DNA of 64,000 nucleotides, taken from positions 33,170 through 97,169 of the forward strand of contig JAVECW010000113.1 in assembly GCA_030841285.1 (NCBI GenBank), in the 5' to 3' direction. The notes below the pieces were generated by a model that was not told where the DNA came from, searched no databases, and saw nothing but the letters and a program-made list of their open reading frames with translations. A program made the translations under genes and the position numbers. The DNA comes from Microbacteriaceae bacterium. GTDB lineage: Bacteria > Actinomycetota > Actinomycetes > Actinomycetales > Microbacteriaceae. This document shows positions 8,873 to 21,300 of the stretch, one piece after another. Positions within the stretch are counted from its first letter, which is position 1. Each line of letters opens with the position of its first letter.

Positions 8873-8878
8873 AGTTTA
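8873..8878 (-). promoter_or_regulatory. -10 box of proA, leaderless arrangement
   Basis: TAAACT followed by 7 nt and the proA ATG, with no Shine-Dalgarno in between. It lies in the 54-bp gap after proB. Confidence 0.45.
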
Positions 8879-8919
8879 GCCGCGGTACCAGGCCTTCGGC
8901 TGTGCCGGTGCGCTGCTTG

Positions 8920-11294
<2,375 letters not shown>

Positions 11295-11319
11295 TCACCA
11301 TCGAACACGGCTGAAACAC

Positions 11320-11347
11320 GGATGGGCGAGCCGAAGCTCGCCCATCC
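11320..11347 (-). terminator. strong hairpin between rpmA and obg
   Basis: A perfect 12-bp stem GGATGGGCGAGC / GCTCGCCCATCC with a four-base loop. There is no long T tract, as is common for high-GC terminators. It may reduce read-through from rplU-rpmA into obg. Confidence 0.7.
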
Positions 11348-11372
11348 GAAAGCCGTTGTGTGCTGCGTAGGG

Positions 11373-11627
11373 TTACGCCTGCGCCACGATGTTGACGACC
11401 TTGCGGCCGCCCTTCTTGCCGAACTCCACCGCGCCAGCCTCGAGGGCGAACAGGGTGTCGTCGCCGCCACGGCCGACGTTGACGCCCGGGTGGAAGTGGG
11501 TGCCGCGCTGGCGGACGATGATCTCGCCAGCGCCGACGACCTGGCCGCCGAAACGCTTCACGCCGAGACGCTGTGCGTTCGAGTCACGACCGTTGCGGGT
11601 TGAGCTCGCGCCCTTTTTGTGTGCCAT
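11373..11627 (-). CDS. rpmA: 50S ribosomal protein L27
   Basis: An 84-residue L27, which sits near the peptidyl-transferase centre. It begins [20 protein letters not shown] and continues [20 protein letters not shown], the standard family sequence. It starts directly with the mature-type N-terminus, so there is no cleaved extension as in Firmicutes. An AGGAG ribosome site is present. It follows rplU by 34 bp. Confidence 0.98.
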   Translation of the reverse strand: MAHKKGASSTRNGRDSNAQRLGVKRFGGQVVGAGEIIVRQRGTHFHPGVNVGRGGDDTLFALEAGAVEFGKKGGRKVVNIVAQA

Positions 11628-11661
11628 CTGCTTATTCTCCTACGCCTGAATACTTGTCGAA

Positions 11662-11970
11662 CTACGCGATGCCGGTGATCTTGACGCGCGTGAGCTCCTG
11701 ACGGTGACCCTGGCGCTTCTTATAACCGGTCTTGTTCTTGAACTTCTGGATGATGATCTTGGGGCCACGGAGGTCGCCGAGGACCTCGGCGGTGACCTTC
11801 ACCTTGGCGAGCGACTTCGCGTCGGAGGTGATCTTCTCACCGTCAACAAGCAGCACCGCAGCGAGCTCGACGTTTCCGCCCTTTTCAGCCTTGATGCGAT
11901 CCATCGTCACGATGGTGCCGACCTCGACCTTTTCTTGCCGACCACCGGCGCGCACAACTGCGTAGACCAC
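11662..11970 (-). CDS. rplU: 50S ribosomal protein L21
   Basis: A 102-residue L21 that binds 23S rRNA. Recognisable segments are [20 protein letters not shown] and the basic C-terminal [16 protein letters not shown] with the ending TRVKITGIA. Translation begins at a GTG (11970) with AAAAGG about 9 nt upstream. It heads the rplU-rpmA unit; the 260 bp upstream, shared with the divergent DUF4031 gene, must hold the promoter. Confidence 0.98.
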   Translation of the reverse strand: MVYAVVRAGGRQEKVEVGTIVTMDRIKAEKGGNVELAAVLLVDGEKITSDAKSLAKVKVTAEVLGDLRGPKIIIQKFKNKTGYKKRQGHRQELTRVKITGIA

Positions 11971-12218
11971 TTTACGTACCTTTTCTCTGGGGGCCCGGGG
12001 ACCCCGGATCCTTCTATTTCTTCAGGAAGTTACTGGTGAGCTGGAGGACGCGTGTGCGGCACTCTGTTTCTCTCAGAAAACCTTGGCAACCGTGCGGGCA
12101 AAGCCCAACACACACCAACGGTCAACTTTAGCCGATGCCCATGCCCCGGTCAATTCGCGACCGCAGCGGCGGGACGAGCAGGCGAGACATCGACACGGGC
12201 GCTCTTCGAGATCCTTCC

Positions 12219-12224
12219 TACAAT
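12219..12224 (+). promoter_or_regulatory. -10 box of the DUF4031 gene, leaderless arrangement
   Basis: TACAAT followed by exactly 6 nt (CGAGCT) and the ATG at 12231; no Shine-Dalgarno is possible in that space. Confidence 0.65.
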
Positions 12225-12230
12225 CGAGCT

Positions 12231-12500
12231 ATGACGGTGTTGATCGACCAGCCGGCGTGGCCGGCGCACGGCACGTTCTGGTCGCACCTGGTGAGCGACG
12301 CCTCGCTCGAAGAGTTGCACGCCTTCGCCGAAGCCAACGAAGTCCCCCGCCGGAGCTTCGACCTCGACCACTACGACGTGCCAGCACGCCGATACGACGA
12401 GCTGGTCGCCGCGGGGGCGACCGCGGTGGGAGGCCGCGAACTCGTCATCCGGCTGCGCGACAGCGGACTGCGCGTTCGTGGAAGGGACCGCAAGCGGTAA
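12231..12500 (+). CDS. DUF4031-type small protein
   Basis: An 89-residue protein starting MTVLIDQPAWPAHGTFWSHL and containing SDASLEELHAFAEANEVPRR and FDLDHYDVPARRYDELVAAG. These segments match the conserved actinobacterial family of short proteins annotated as DUF4031, whose function is unknown. A TACAAT box 6 nt before the ATG fixes the start and implies a leaderless mRNA. It lies alone on the plus strand between rplU and rne, which are both on the minus strand. Confidence 0.85.
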   Translation: MTVLIDQPAWPAHGTFWSHLVSDASLEELHAFAEANEVPRRSFDLDHYDVPARRYDELVAAGATAVGGRELVIRLRDSGLRVRGRDRKR

Positions 12501-12536
12501 TACAGCCGGCTGCGGCCCTCCAACGAAAGTGCGCGC

Positions 12537-15164
12537 CTATTCCGACTGATCCCTCGGCGTAGCCTCGGGAGTTACGGCAATGCCCGTGAGCCCTGCCGTC
12601 GTCACACGACGATTTCGGCTGCGGCCCTGACCGGGTTGCTTCGGCTGGGGCAGAGCCTCGAGGACGGAATCGAGCAGCTGATCCGCATCCTTGCTCTTGA
12701 CCCGCTGCCGTGACTTGGGCGCCGTCACCGGGATATCAAGGATCTCAACGGACTCGATCGGCGCAGCGAGCTCGATCGGCGCAATCGGCTCGATCGGCTC
12801 GGATGTCGCACCCCTCCCGGCCCGCCTCTGCCCTGTGCGCCCTTGCCTGGGCTGTCCTGCACCCTCCTGCTTCGCGCCGGCGGCTTCCGCCTCGGCAGTG
12901 TGCCTGGCGCGACCGCCCGCGGCGTCAGCCGACGAATCGTGACCCGTTCCGATGTGTGCGGTTTCCGGATGTGCCGCGTGCGCAGCGATGGTGCTCGCAG
13001 CGATCTGGGCGAGAGCGTTCTTCGCGTCGTCGGTGATGGCGTGGGTCGTGGCGCTCACAGGTGGTTGCTGTGCGCCTCCCCCGTTGCCGTTGGACTGGCC
13101 ACCCTTGCCACGGCGGCGCTCGATGGGAGGTTGCGCGGACTGGCGGTGCTTATTGACGGGATCGTGGTGCACGATGATGCCACGACCGGCACACACCTCA
13201 CAGGGCTCACTGAACGTCTCGAGCAGACCGAGCCCGACCTTCTTGCGTGTCATCTGCACGAGACCGAGCGAGGTGACCTCGGCGACCTGGTGCTTGGTCC
13301 TGTCGCGGCTCAGGCACTCGATGAGTCGCCGGAGCACGAGGTCGCGGTTCGTCTCGAGCACCATGTCGATGAAGTCGACGACGATGATTCCGCCGATGTC
13401 ACGCAAGCGCAACTGGCGCACGATCTCTTCGGCGGCCTCCAGGTTGTTCTTGGTGACGGTCTCCTCGAGGTTGCCGCCCGAGCCGACGAACTTACCCGTG
13501 TTGACGTCGACGACAGTCATGGCCTCGGTGCGGTCGATCACGAGCGAGCCACCCGAGGGCAGCCAAACCTTGCGGTCGAGCGCCTTCTCGATCTGCTCGG
13601 TGATGCGGAACTCGTCGAAGGCGTCACGGTTTCCTGTGTACTCCTCGACGCGCTCGAGCAGGTCGGGCGCCACTTGCCTCAGGTAGTTCTCGATCGTGCT
13701 CTGAGCTTCGCCACCGGCGATGACCATCTTCTGGAAGTCCTCATTGAAGACATCGCGCACGATCTTGATGAGCAGGTCGGGCTCGCTGTGCAGCAGGGCG
13801 GGAGCCTGGACGGTCTCGACCTGCTTGCTGATCTCCGCCCACTGTGCGGTCAGGCGGTTGACATCGAGCGTCAGCTGCTCTTCGGTCGCGCCCTCGGCAG
13901 CCGTGCGCACGATGACGCCGACGTTCTCCGGCAGAACCTCCTTGAGGATCTTCTTAAGGCGGGCGCGCTCGGTGTCTGGCAGCTTGCGGCTGATGCCGTT
14001 CATCGAACCATTGGGGACGTAGACGAGGTAACGGCCGGGGAGGGACACCTGGCTCGTGAGCCTTGCGCCCTTGTGGCCGATCGGATCCTTCGTCACCTGC
14101 ACGAGGACCTTGTCACCGGCCTTGAGCGCGAGCTCGATCCGGCGGGGCTGGTTGCCGCTCGTGGAGTTCTCCGCCGCGGCTTCCCAGTCCACTTCGCCCG
14201 AATAGAGCACGGCGTTGCGACCACGGCCGATGTCGACGAACGCGGCCTCCATGCTTGGCAGGACATTCTGCACGCGGCCCAGATAGACATTCCCGATCAG
14301 GGATGCTTCCTGCGACTTGGCGACATAGTGCTCGACGAGAACACTGTCCTCGAGAACACCGATCTGGATGCGCCCGTCCTTCGAGCGGACGACCATCTGG
14401 CGGTCGACGGACTCGCGGCGCGCGAGGAACTCGGCCTCGGTTACGACCGGTCGCCTGCGCCCAGCGTCGCGTCCGTCCCGACGGCGCTGCTTCTTCGCCT
14501 CGAGGCGGGTCGAGCCCTTGACGCGCTGCGGCTCGGTGATCAGCTCCGGCTCGCGCGGCGTGCGCACTTTGACAACCGTGTTGGCCGGATCATCCGTGCC
14601 GGTGCGGGCCTCTTCACCCGGGCGACGGCGTGCGCGCCTGCGCACAGTCGTGCTTTCATCGCCCTGGTCGTCACGCAAGCTCGGCGGGAGCGGGGGCAGC
14701 GGCTTGATGTCCGGAGCCTGGAACAGGATCGATGGCGCAGGGCGTCCCCCGGCAACCGCCGGAGCCTTCCCGGCCTTCTCCCCCTGGGCGTCAGCCTGTG
14801 CTCCCGCGGTCTCCTCTGGGATGGTCGTCGTTGTTGTGCCAGCACCGGAGGACTGGTCACGCGCAGCGCGCGCGCGGGTCGAACGGGTCCGAGCCTCGGC
14901 CCGCTGGGCACCGACCTGCTCGGCCTCTGCCGAAGGCCCGTCAACGTGTTGCGTGTCGACGGTCGGCGCAGCGCCAGAGCGCGCGTCGGGCGACGAGACC
15001 TCGGGAGACGGCGCGATGACCTGCTCCGCGGGGGCCTCGGTCACCTGGCTCTTCTTGGCGCTCCTGCGAGCCCCGAAAAGCCTGGTGCGCCTTTTCGCTC
15101 CCGTCTCTGCAGACTTCTCCGCGTCGTTTCCCTGAATGTTCGTGTTGTCTTGTTTTTCCACCAT
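12537..15164 (-). CDS. rne: ribonuclease E/G family endoribonuclease
   Basis: An 875-residue single-strand RNA endonuclease that starts mRNA decay and rRNA/tRNA maturation. The central catalytic part has an S1-like RNA-binding region (GNVYLGRVQNVLPSMEAAFV), the DVNTGKF and VDFIDM acidic metal-binding motifs, and the CEVCAGRG zinc-link pair of cysteines. It is flanked by long disordered arms, an N-terminal arm of about 270 residues and a C-terminal arm of about 170, rich in Ala, Arg, Glu and Pro, typical of actinobacterial RNase E. ATG 15164 has AAGGAG at a good distance; a longer reading to 15263 is not needed. It has a long leader of about 230 nt or more. Confidence 0.96.
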   Translation of the reverse strand: MVEKQDNTNIQGNDAEKSAETGAKRRTRLFGARRSAKKSQVTEAPAEQVIAPSPEVSSPDARSGAAPTVDTQHVDGPSAEAEQVGAQRAEARTRSTRARAARDQSSGAGTTTTTIPEETAGAQADAQGEKAGKAPAVAGGRPAPSILFQAPDIKPLPPLPPSLRDDQGDESTTVRRRARRRPGEEARTGTDDPANTVVKVRTPREPELITEPQRVKGSTRLEAKKQRRRDGRDAGRRRPVVTEAEFLARRESVDRQMVVRSKDGRIQIGVLEDSVLVEHYVAKSQEASLIGNVYLGRVQNVLPSMEAAFVDIGRGRNAVLYSGEVDWEAAAENSTSGNQPRRIELALKAGDKVLVQVTKDPIGHKGARLTSQVSLPGRYLVYVPNGSMNGISRKLPDTERARLKKILKEVLPENVGVIVRTAAEGATEEQLTLDVNRLTAQWAEISKQVETVQAPALLHSEPDLLIKIVRDVFNEDFQKMVIAGGEAQSTIENYLRQVAPDLLERVEEYTGNRDAFDEFRITEQIEKALDRKVWLPSGGSLVIDRTEAMTVVDVNTGKFVGSGGNLEETVTKNNLEAAEEIVRQLRLRDIGGIIVVDFIDMVLETNRDLVLRRLIECLSRDRTKHQVAEVTSLGLVQMTRKKVGLGLLETFSEPCEVCAGRGIIVHHDPVNKHRQSAQPPIERRRGKGGQSNGNGGGAQQPPVSATTHAITDDAKNALAQIAASTIAAHAAHPETAHIGTGHDSSADAAGGRARHTAEAEAAGAKQEGAGQPRQGRTGQRRAGRGATSEPIEPIAPIELAAPIESVEILDIPVTAPKSRQRVKSKDADQLLDSVLEALPQPKQPGQGRSRNRRVTTAGLTGIAVTPEATPRDQSE

Positions 15165-15311
15165 CTCTGGTGCACTCCTTGACCGTACGGGCAACCGCGC
15201 CACCCGCTTGGGTACTCTCTCGAGCGAAACTCGCCGTGGTGCGAGATCCCGCCAATCCTTCACATCTGTAACCGGCTCACGGCTCTGGTTACACCGTCTT
15301 GGTCATTGCGT

Positions 15312-15330
15312 GCCGATCGTGCTGATCGGC
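15312..15330 (-). promoter_or_regulatory. hairpin in the rne 5' leader
   Basis: GCCGATC / GATCGGC, a perfect 7-bp inverted repeat with a 5-nt loop, about 150 nt upstream of the rne start. RNase E genes in other bacteria are autoregulated through structured 5' leaders, so this could be a cleavage or binding element; that is inference. Confidence 0.4.
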
Positions 15331-15402
15331 AATTACAGGGCTTCGTGCCCTTAAAGCCTTTTTTGGCGTCTCTCCGAGCGCGGCCCGGGAGACTTGGGTT
15401 CA

Positions 15403-15408
15403 ATTATC
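15403..15408 (-). promoter_or_regulatory. candidate -10 box of rne
   Basis: GATAAT on the minus strand; transcription from here would give a leader of about 230 nt. No convincing -35 is visible. Confidence 0.35.
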
Positions 15409-15462
15409 GCACGCATTGTCACGAAGACGCACTATTGCCGGTACGACACGGAACCGCTATGT

Positions 15463-15468
15463 AATAAT
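15463..15468 (+). promoter_or_regulatory. -10 box of the VKOR gene, leaderless arrangement
   Basis: AATAAT (within GTAATAAT) followed by 6 nt and the GTG at 15475. Confidence 0.5.
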
Positions 15469-15474
15469 CCGAGG

Positions 15475-16080
15475 GTGTCACTGACCGCACCCGCAAAACG
15501 CCCCACTGTCCTTGCCGTATTCCTGATCGTGGCCGGCATCATCGGCTTCCTCGCGGCGTTCGCGCTCACGCTCGACAAGCTCGCCCTCCTCGCCGACCCG
15601 AAGGCTTCACTCTCGTGCAACATCAGCGTTCTCGTCGGGTGCAGCAAGAACCTGAACTCGTGGCAGGGCGAACTCTTCGGCTTTCCCAACCCGCTGCTCG
15701 GGATCGCCGGCTGGACGGCTGCGATCGCGGTGGGCGTCGGCATCCTGGCCGGCGGACGCTTCGCACGCTGGTACTGGGCCCTCTTCAATCTCGGTGTGGC
15801 CGGTGCCCTCGCGCTCGTGATCTTCCTCATCACGCAGAGCATCTACGCACTCGACGTGCTGTGCCCGTGGTGCATGCTCACGTGGTTCGTCACCATCCCG
15901 ACCTTCTGGATCGTCACGCTCTACAACCTCAAAGAGGGAAACATTCCCGTTCCAGCATCCGTTCGCCGGATTGCTTCGGCCGCGTACAGCTGGGTCCCGC
16001 TGATCACGCTGGCGTGCTACGCAATCGTCGCCGTGCTCGCCCAGATCCAGATGGACTGGCTGCACCGCCTTTACGTCTAA
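15475..16080 (+). CDS. vitamin K epoxide reductase (VKOR) family membrane protein
   Basis: A 201-residue integral membrane protein of the bacterial VKOR family, which reoxidises periplasmic disulfide-forming proteins using menaquinone. It shows several membrane helices and the two cysteine pairs expected: C-x7-C in SCNISVLVGCSKN in the first loop and the active-site CPWC in LDVLCPWCMLTWF. PLLGIAGW is also a family motif. The GTG at 15475 is chosen because a -10 box lies 6 nt before it; an earlier in-frame TTG is unsupported. It is convergent with ndk across a strong hairpin. The DsbA-like partner is not adjacent. Confidence 0.92.
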   Translation: MSLTAPAKRPTVLAVFLIVAGIIGFLAAFALTLDKLALLADPKASLSCNISVLVGCSKNLNSWQGELFGFPNPLLGIAGWTAAIAVGVGILAGGRFARWYWALFNLGVAGALALVIFLITQSIYALDVLCPWCMLTWFVTIPTFWIVTLYNLKEGNIPVPASVRRIASAAYSWVPLITLACYAIVAVLAQIQMDWLHRLYV

Positions 16081-16103
16081 GCGCGGCGCGAACGCGCCGC
16101 GCT
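16080..16103. terminator. bidirectional hairpin between VKOR gene and ndk
   Basis: AGCGCGGCGCG-AA-CGCGCCGCGCT, a perfect 11-bp palindrome beginning at the last base of the VKOR stop codon and 11 bp before the ndk stop. Confidence 0.7.
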
Positions 16104-16114
16104 GGCGCCCCGGC

Positions 16115-16534
16115 CTAGAACCAGAGGGCGAGTTCGCGTGCTGCGGACTCTGGCGAATCGCTGCCGTGCACGAGATTCTGCTGCACCTTGAGTCCCCAGT
16201 CGCGCGCCAGGTCGCCACGGATCGTTCCTGGCGCGGCCGAGGTGGGGTCTGTCGTGCCGGCGAGCGAGCGGAAGCCCTCGATCACGCGATTGCCTGCGAC
16301 GCGGATGGCGACGATCGGTCCGCTCTCCATGAACTCGACGAGCGGCTCGTAGAAGGGCTTGCCCTCGTGCTCCTCGTAGTGCTTGGCCAGCAGACTCCGG
16401 TCTGCCTGCAGAAGCTTGATGTCGACGAGGGCGTACCCCTTCGCCTCGATCCTGCGCAGAATCTCGCCGGTCAGGTTGCGGGCGACGCCATCCGGCTTGA
16501 CGAGAACGAGGGTTTCTTCGACGGGGGTGCTCAT
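16115..16534 (-). CDS. ndk: nucleoside diphosphate kinase
   Basis: A 139-residue Ndk, which moves the gamma phosphate between nucleoside triphosphates and diphosphates. It begins with the family strand ETLVLVKPDGVARNLTGEIL and carries the phospho-accepting histidine in QNLVHGSDSPESA (His about 122), plus GTIRGDLARD. Length is normal. Its ATG overlaps the stop of the DUF4233 gene by 4 bp (ATGA), so it is coupled to the ileS-folC unit upstream. Confidence 0.98.
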   Translation of the reverse strand: MSTPVEETLVLVKPDGVARNLTGEILRRIEAKGYALVDIKLLQADRSLLAKHYEEHEGKPFYEPLVEFMESGPIVAIRVAGNRVIEGFRSLAGTTDPTSAAPGTIRGDLARDWGLKVQQNLVHGSDSPESAARELALWF

Positions 16535-16959
16535 TCTGGGTTCTCCGTTTCGAGGTTTTCTTGCGTGTGGGTGTTGTTGTTTCGGTCAAGTCGGGCGCCG
16601 ACGACCATGCAGTACGCCCACATCGCCGTGAAGATGGCCCCGACGATGAAGAAGGCCGGTACGAGGACTCCGGCGGCGATCACGATGGCCTGCAGGATCC
16701 AACCGAGGATGAACGCCCAGCGGTAGCGCAACAGCCCGATCGTCGCGCCCATGGCCAGGACCAACGCGGCGCCCCCGCCGAGAGCAAGGGGCGCAGGGAG
16801 CGCCCCGAGGCCGAAGATCACGAGCGCCCCGAGGAACACGATGATCAGCTCGAACCCGAGCACGATCGAGCCGAGGCTGTGACGCGCCGATCGCGTCCGG
16901 GCCGGCCGGCCCACCGCCTGGGCGGGGGTCGGTTCCTCTGGAGGCAGATCGCTAGGCAT
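16531..16959 (-). CDS. DUF4233-type membrane protein
   Basis: About 142 residues: an N-terminal Pro/Arg-rich cytoplasmic piece, then about four hydrophobic segments (LGSIVLGFELIIVFLGALVI, LALGGGAALVLAMGA, FILGWILQAIVIAAGVL, AFFIVGAIFTAMWAYC). This architecture and the position between folC and ndk match the actinobacterial DUF4233 family, whose function is unknown. The ATG at 16959 shares its A with the folC stop (TGATG), so translation is coupled; a TTG 15 nt upstream is less likely. Confidence 0.85.
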   Translation of the reverse strand: MPSDLPPEEPTPAQAVGRPARTRSARHSLGSIVLGFELIIVFLGALVIFGLGALPAPLALGGGAALVLAMGATIGLLRYRWAFILGWILQAIVIAAGVLVPAFFIVGAIFTAMWAYCMVVGARLDRNNNTHTQENLETENPE

Positions 16960-18317
16960 CAGTTCGTCTTCCAACCGCGCTTCTCAGCAATGGCCATGGC
17001 ATCCCCGACGAGCGTGATTGACCCGGCCACGACGACGGCGCGCCTCGGCGCCTCGCTTGCCCAGTCTCGTGCACGCTCGACCGCATCCTCGAGGTTTTCG
17101 AACACGTACGTCGAATCTTCGTGGGTCGCGGCGAGGACGAGGTCGCCCAGCTGCTCGTAACCGATCGCACGGTCGGAGCCGGACTGCGTCGCATGGAAGC
17201 GGGCGGCGAGCGGCTCCAGGGCCTGGATGATCCCCACGGCATCCTTGTCGGCGAGCACGCCGAGCACGAAGACGATCTCGTCGAAATCGAAGTATTCCCG
17301 GAGCGCCGCCGCGAGCGAGGCTGCTCCACTCGGATTATGCGCGGCATCCACCAGTACGGTCGGATCGATACCGACCAGCTGGAGCCGGCCGGGGGACGTG
17401 ACCGTGGCGAGACCTTCCTCGATCAGATCGGTGCTGAGCGCCTGGGTCCCGCGGCCGAGGAACGTCTCGACCGCCGCGATGGCGACGGCGGCGTTCTGGG
17501 CCTGGTGGCTGCCATAAAGCGGAAGAAAGAGGTCTGCGTACGTGCCAGCGAGCCCACGCACGGTGATGAGCTGGCCACCGACCGCGACGGCGTTGCTCAC
17601 CACGTCGAATTTGTCGCCCTGCACGGCAAACGTCGACTCCGTCAGTTCGGCGGCACGCTCGAGCTCGAGGAGCCCGTCGGGCAGCTGCGCTGCGCTCACC
17701 ACATCTACCGCGGGCTTGATGATGCCGGATTTCGTCTTGGCAATCTCCGTGATCGTCGAGCCCAGGCGATTGGTGTGGTCGAGCGAGATCGGCGTGAACA
17801 CGGCGACCTGACCATCTCCAACATTGGTCGAGTCCCACTCCCCTCCCATACCGACCTCGATAACCGCGACATCGACAGGGGCGTCGGCGAAGCACGCGAA
17901 CGCGAGCACCGTCATTGCCTCGAAGAAGGTGAGGGGCAACTGCCCTGCCGCCTCGAGCTCGAGGTCAACGATCTCCAGGTACGGCTCGATGTCTGCCCAG
18001 TTGCGCGCGAGGGCCTCGTCGGTGATCGGCTCGCCGTCGATCACGATGCGCTCATTGAAGCGGATCAGGTGCGGACTGGTGAAGAGGCCGGTGCGGAGGC
18101 CGTACGCGCGCAGGATGCTCTCGGCGATCCTGCTCGTGCTCGTCTTTCCGTTCGTGCCCGTCACATGGATGATCGGGTACGCGTGGTGCGGATCGCCGAG
18201 GAGTTCCACAGCCCGGCGCGTGGCGCTGAGCCTCGGTTGCGGGCTGGCTTCGCCGAGGCGCGAGAGCAGGCTCTCGTACACCGCGTCGCCCGCGGGGGTG
18301 AAGTCGTCGTCAGACAT
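16959..18317 (-). CDS. folC: dihydrofolate synthase / folylpolyglutamate synthase
   Basis: A 452-residue Mur-ligase-like enzyme that adds glutamate to dihydropteroate and to folates. It has the ATP-binding loop [10 protein letters not shown] (residues 51-60), [10 protein letters not shown] and the late [11 protein letters not shown] motif. Its start overlaps the end of ileS by 8 bp and its stop overlaps the next start by 1 bp, so ileS-folC-DUF4233-ndk forms one tightly packed unit, probably all downstream of the ileS T-box. Confidence 0.96.
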   Translation of the reverse strand: MSDDDFTPAGDAVYESLLSRLGEASPQPRLSATRRAVELLGDPHHAYPIIHVTGTNGKTSTSRIAESILRAYGLRTGLFTSPHLIRFNERIVIDGEPITDEALARNWADIEPYLEIVDLELEAAGQLPLTFFEAMTVLAFACFADAPVDVAVIEVGMGGEWDSTNVGDGQVAVFTPISLDHTNRLGSTITEIAKTKSGIIKPAVDVVSAAQLPDGLLELERAAELTESTFAVQGDKFDVVSNAVAVGGQLITVRGLAGTYADLFLPLYGSHQAQNAAVAIAAVETFLGRGTQALSTDLIEEGLATVTSPGRLQLVGIDPTVLVDAAHNPSGAASLAAALREYFDFDEIVFVLGVLADKDAVGIIQALEPLAARFHATQSGSDRAIGYEQLGDLVLAATHEDSTYVFENLEDAVERARDWASEAPRRAVVVAGSITLVGDAMAIAEKRGWKTN

Positions 18318-21300
18318 CGCGCCTCCCGTCCAGGCGGGTGACGGCGACGATGAATCGCCCGGCGTTCGCGAACTGAGCCGCCTGGAAGTCCTGGTAGAAG
18401 TCGGCGTCGTGCAGCAGCACGCTGCTCAACCACTCCGACGGGAGCTGGTCGCTGTAGCCGGCGAGCGCCGGGTTCTCTGCCGCCCGGTATGAGCGGGACT
18501 CCGTCGCGAGGGTTTCCGCCGCAATGTCGACGTCGGTGACGCTCGCGACCGACGTCGCATCCTCATCGGAGAAGAAGACGAGGTCGAGTCGGATGCGATC
18601 ACTGACGTCGAAGCCGGCGGCTCGGCGGGTGTCCTGCGCCGCACGGATGACGTCGCGCGCGAGACCTTCGGCCTCGAGTTCGGGCGTCGTCGCGGTGTCG
18701 AGCAGGACGAAGCCGCCGCCCGGCAGCAGGGCGAGCGCGCGGGATGACCGCTCTTCGTCCGAAGCCGCAGCGCCAACGCCAGAGCGATCGCCAGAATCAG
18801 GGCCATCGGAGACCGCCGCGGACGCAACTTCGAGGGCAAGCTCGTATTCGCCCTCGACGAGCTCGATCCCGTCGACGGAGACGACGCCGTCGATCTCGCT
18901 CCACACCCCGGCACGTGCGGCCCGGATGACGCGCTGGACATCCTTGCCGAGGCGGGGCCCAGCCGCACGCGCGTTGACGGTGAGCCTCGACGTGATTCCG
19001 TAATCGTCTGCACTCGATGCGGCGAGCTCGACGAGGTCGACGGTCTTGACGTTGAGCTCATCGCGCAGGATCGACTCGAATGGGCGCAACGCCTCGGTGT
19101 CCGTCGCGACAACTGTCAGCGTTGCGAGCGGCAGTCGCACCCGGAGCCCTGACTGCTTGCGCAAGGAGAGCACGGTCGAGCTGATCGACCTGATCTGGTC
19201 CATCGCGGTCATGAGTGCGGGGTCTGCCGGGAACAGGCGGGCGTCCGGCCAGTCGGTCAGGTGCACGCTCCGCCCGCCGGTGAGACCCTGCCAGACGCGC
19301 TCGCTGACGAGCGGGAGCAACGGTGCGGCAACGCGCGTGAGAGTCTCGAGCACTGTGAAGAGCGTGTCGAAGGCCTCCGAATTCGTGCCGTCTGCCTTCA
19401 CGCCCTCCCAGAACCGCTCCCTGGAGCGTCGCACGTACCAGTTGGTCAGCGCGTCGGCGAAGTCGCGGACCTTGGCGGCAGCAAGCGTGCTGTCGAGCGC
19501 ATCGAGGTCGGTCGTGACATCCTCGATCAGGTCGCGCGTCTTGGCCAACAGGTAACGGTCGAGGATGTCGGTGGAATCCGTACGCCACATGGCCGTGTAG
19601 CCGGATGCATCATCCGAAGCATCGCCCGCGCCGCTCGCATTCGCGTACAGCGAGAAGAAGTACCAGGTGCTCCACAGTGGCAGCAGGACCTGGCGCACCC
19701 CCTCGCGGATCGCTTCCTCCGTGACCACGAGGTTGCCGCCGCGCAGCACGGAACTCGACATCAGGAACCAGCGCATGGCATCCGAACCGTCGCGATCGAA
19801 CACCTCGTTGACATCCGGGTAGTTGCGCAGCGACTTCGACATCTTCTGCCCGTCGTTGCCGAGCACGATGCCGTGGCTGATCACGTTCTTGTACGCGGGG
19901 CGGTCGAACAGCGCGGTCGAGAGGACATGCAGCACGTAGAACCAGCCGCGGGTCTGCCCGATGTACTCGACGATGAAGTCGGCCGGGTTGTGGCCGTCGA
20001 ACCACTCGCGGTTCTCGAACGGGTAGTGCACCTGGGCGAACGGCATGGAACCGGAATCGAACCACACGTCGAGCACGTCGGAGATGCGGCGCATGGTCGA
20101 TTGCCCAGTCGGGTCGTCCGGATTCGGGCGAGTGAGTTCGTCGATGTACGGACGGTGCAGGTCGGTCGGGCGCACCCCGAAGTCGGCCTCGAGCTCGTCG
20201 AGCGAACCGTACACGTCAATCCGCGGATACTCCGGGTTGTCGCTCTTCCAGACCGGGATGGGTGAGCCCCAATAGCGGTTTCGCGAGATCGACCAGTCGC
20301 GGGCGTTGCCGATCCACTTGCCGAACTGGCCGTCCTTGACATTCTCCGGCACCCAGGTGATGTCCTGGTTGAGCTCGACCATGCGGTCACGGATCTCGGT
20401 GACGCGCACGAACCAGCTGGAGACCGCCTTGTAGATCAGCGGATTGCGGCAGCGCCAGCAGTGCGGGTACGAATGCTCGTAGCTCGCCTGGCGGAGCAGG
20501 CGCCCCTCCTCGCGCAGCAGCTTCGTGAGCGGCTTGTTCGCCTCGAAGACCTGCAGGCCCGCGACATCCTGAACCGCGGGCAGGAACCGCGCACCATCGT
20601 CGACCGAGATGATCACGGGGATGCCCGCTGCCTCGCAGACGCGCTGGTCGTCTTCGCCGTACGCCGGCGCCTGGTGCACGATGCCCGTGCCTTCGTCGGT
20701 CGTCACGTAGTCATCGACGAGGATGCGCCAGGCGTTCTGGGTCCCGTACTCGTCGGCGTCCGCGTAGTAGTCCCAGAGCCGGTCGTACGTGACGTCTTCG
20801 AGCTCGGATCCCAGGATCGTCCGGCTGATCGCGGCAACGGCGTCAGCAGCGGATTCGTAACCGAGGTCCTTCGCGTAGCCGCCGACCAGGTCGATCGCGA
20901 GGAGGTACTCCGCACCGAAGTCCTCGTGCTCGGGGTTTCCGTGGCCGTCTGCGGCGCCGTTGGGACCGGCAGGGAGGATTGCGTAGCGGATGTCCGGGCC
21001 GACCGCGAGTGCGAAGTTCGTCGGCAGTGTCCACGGCGTCGTCGTCCAGGCGAGCGCGCGGACAGCGGTCAGGCCAAGCGACTCTGCCTTCACACCCGTG
21101 AGCGGGAACGTGACGGTGACCGTCTGGTCCTGCCGCATCTTGTAGACGTCGTCGTCCATGCGCAGCTCGTGGTTCGAGAGCGGCGTCTGGTCGCGCCAGC
21201 AATACGGGAGCACGCGGTAGCCCTCGTAGGCGAGACCCTTTTCGTGGAGCTGCTTGAACGCCCAGATGACCGACTCCATGAAGGTCACGTCAAGCGTCTT

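Larger units (their letters stand above)
15165..15474. other. 310-bp divergent intergenic region between rne and the VKOR gene
   Basis: No gene is visible. It holds the leader of rne (with a 7-bp hairpin at 15312-15330), a GATAAT -10 candidate for rne near 15403-15408 and the promoter of the VKOR gene near 15463. A second weak hairpin, GGGC-TTCGT-GCCC, lies at 15338-15350, and a T6 run follows at about 15358-15365 on the plus strand. Confidence 0.6.

Noticed and set aside
12843..15182. Open frame of 779 codons on the plus strand, opposite rne
   Set aside because: It is an antisense by-product of GC-rich codon use in rne. It has no recognisable domains, no ribosome site, and its composition is that of a shadow frame.
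15338..15365. GGGC-TTCGT-GCCC stem followed by T6 as a plus-strand terminator
   Set aside because: The stem has only 4 bp, several bases separate it from the T run, and no plus-strand gene ends before it.
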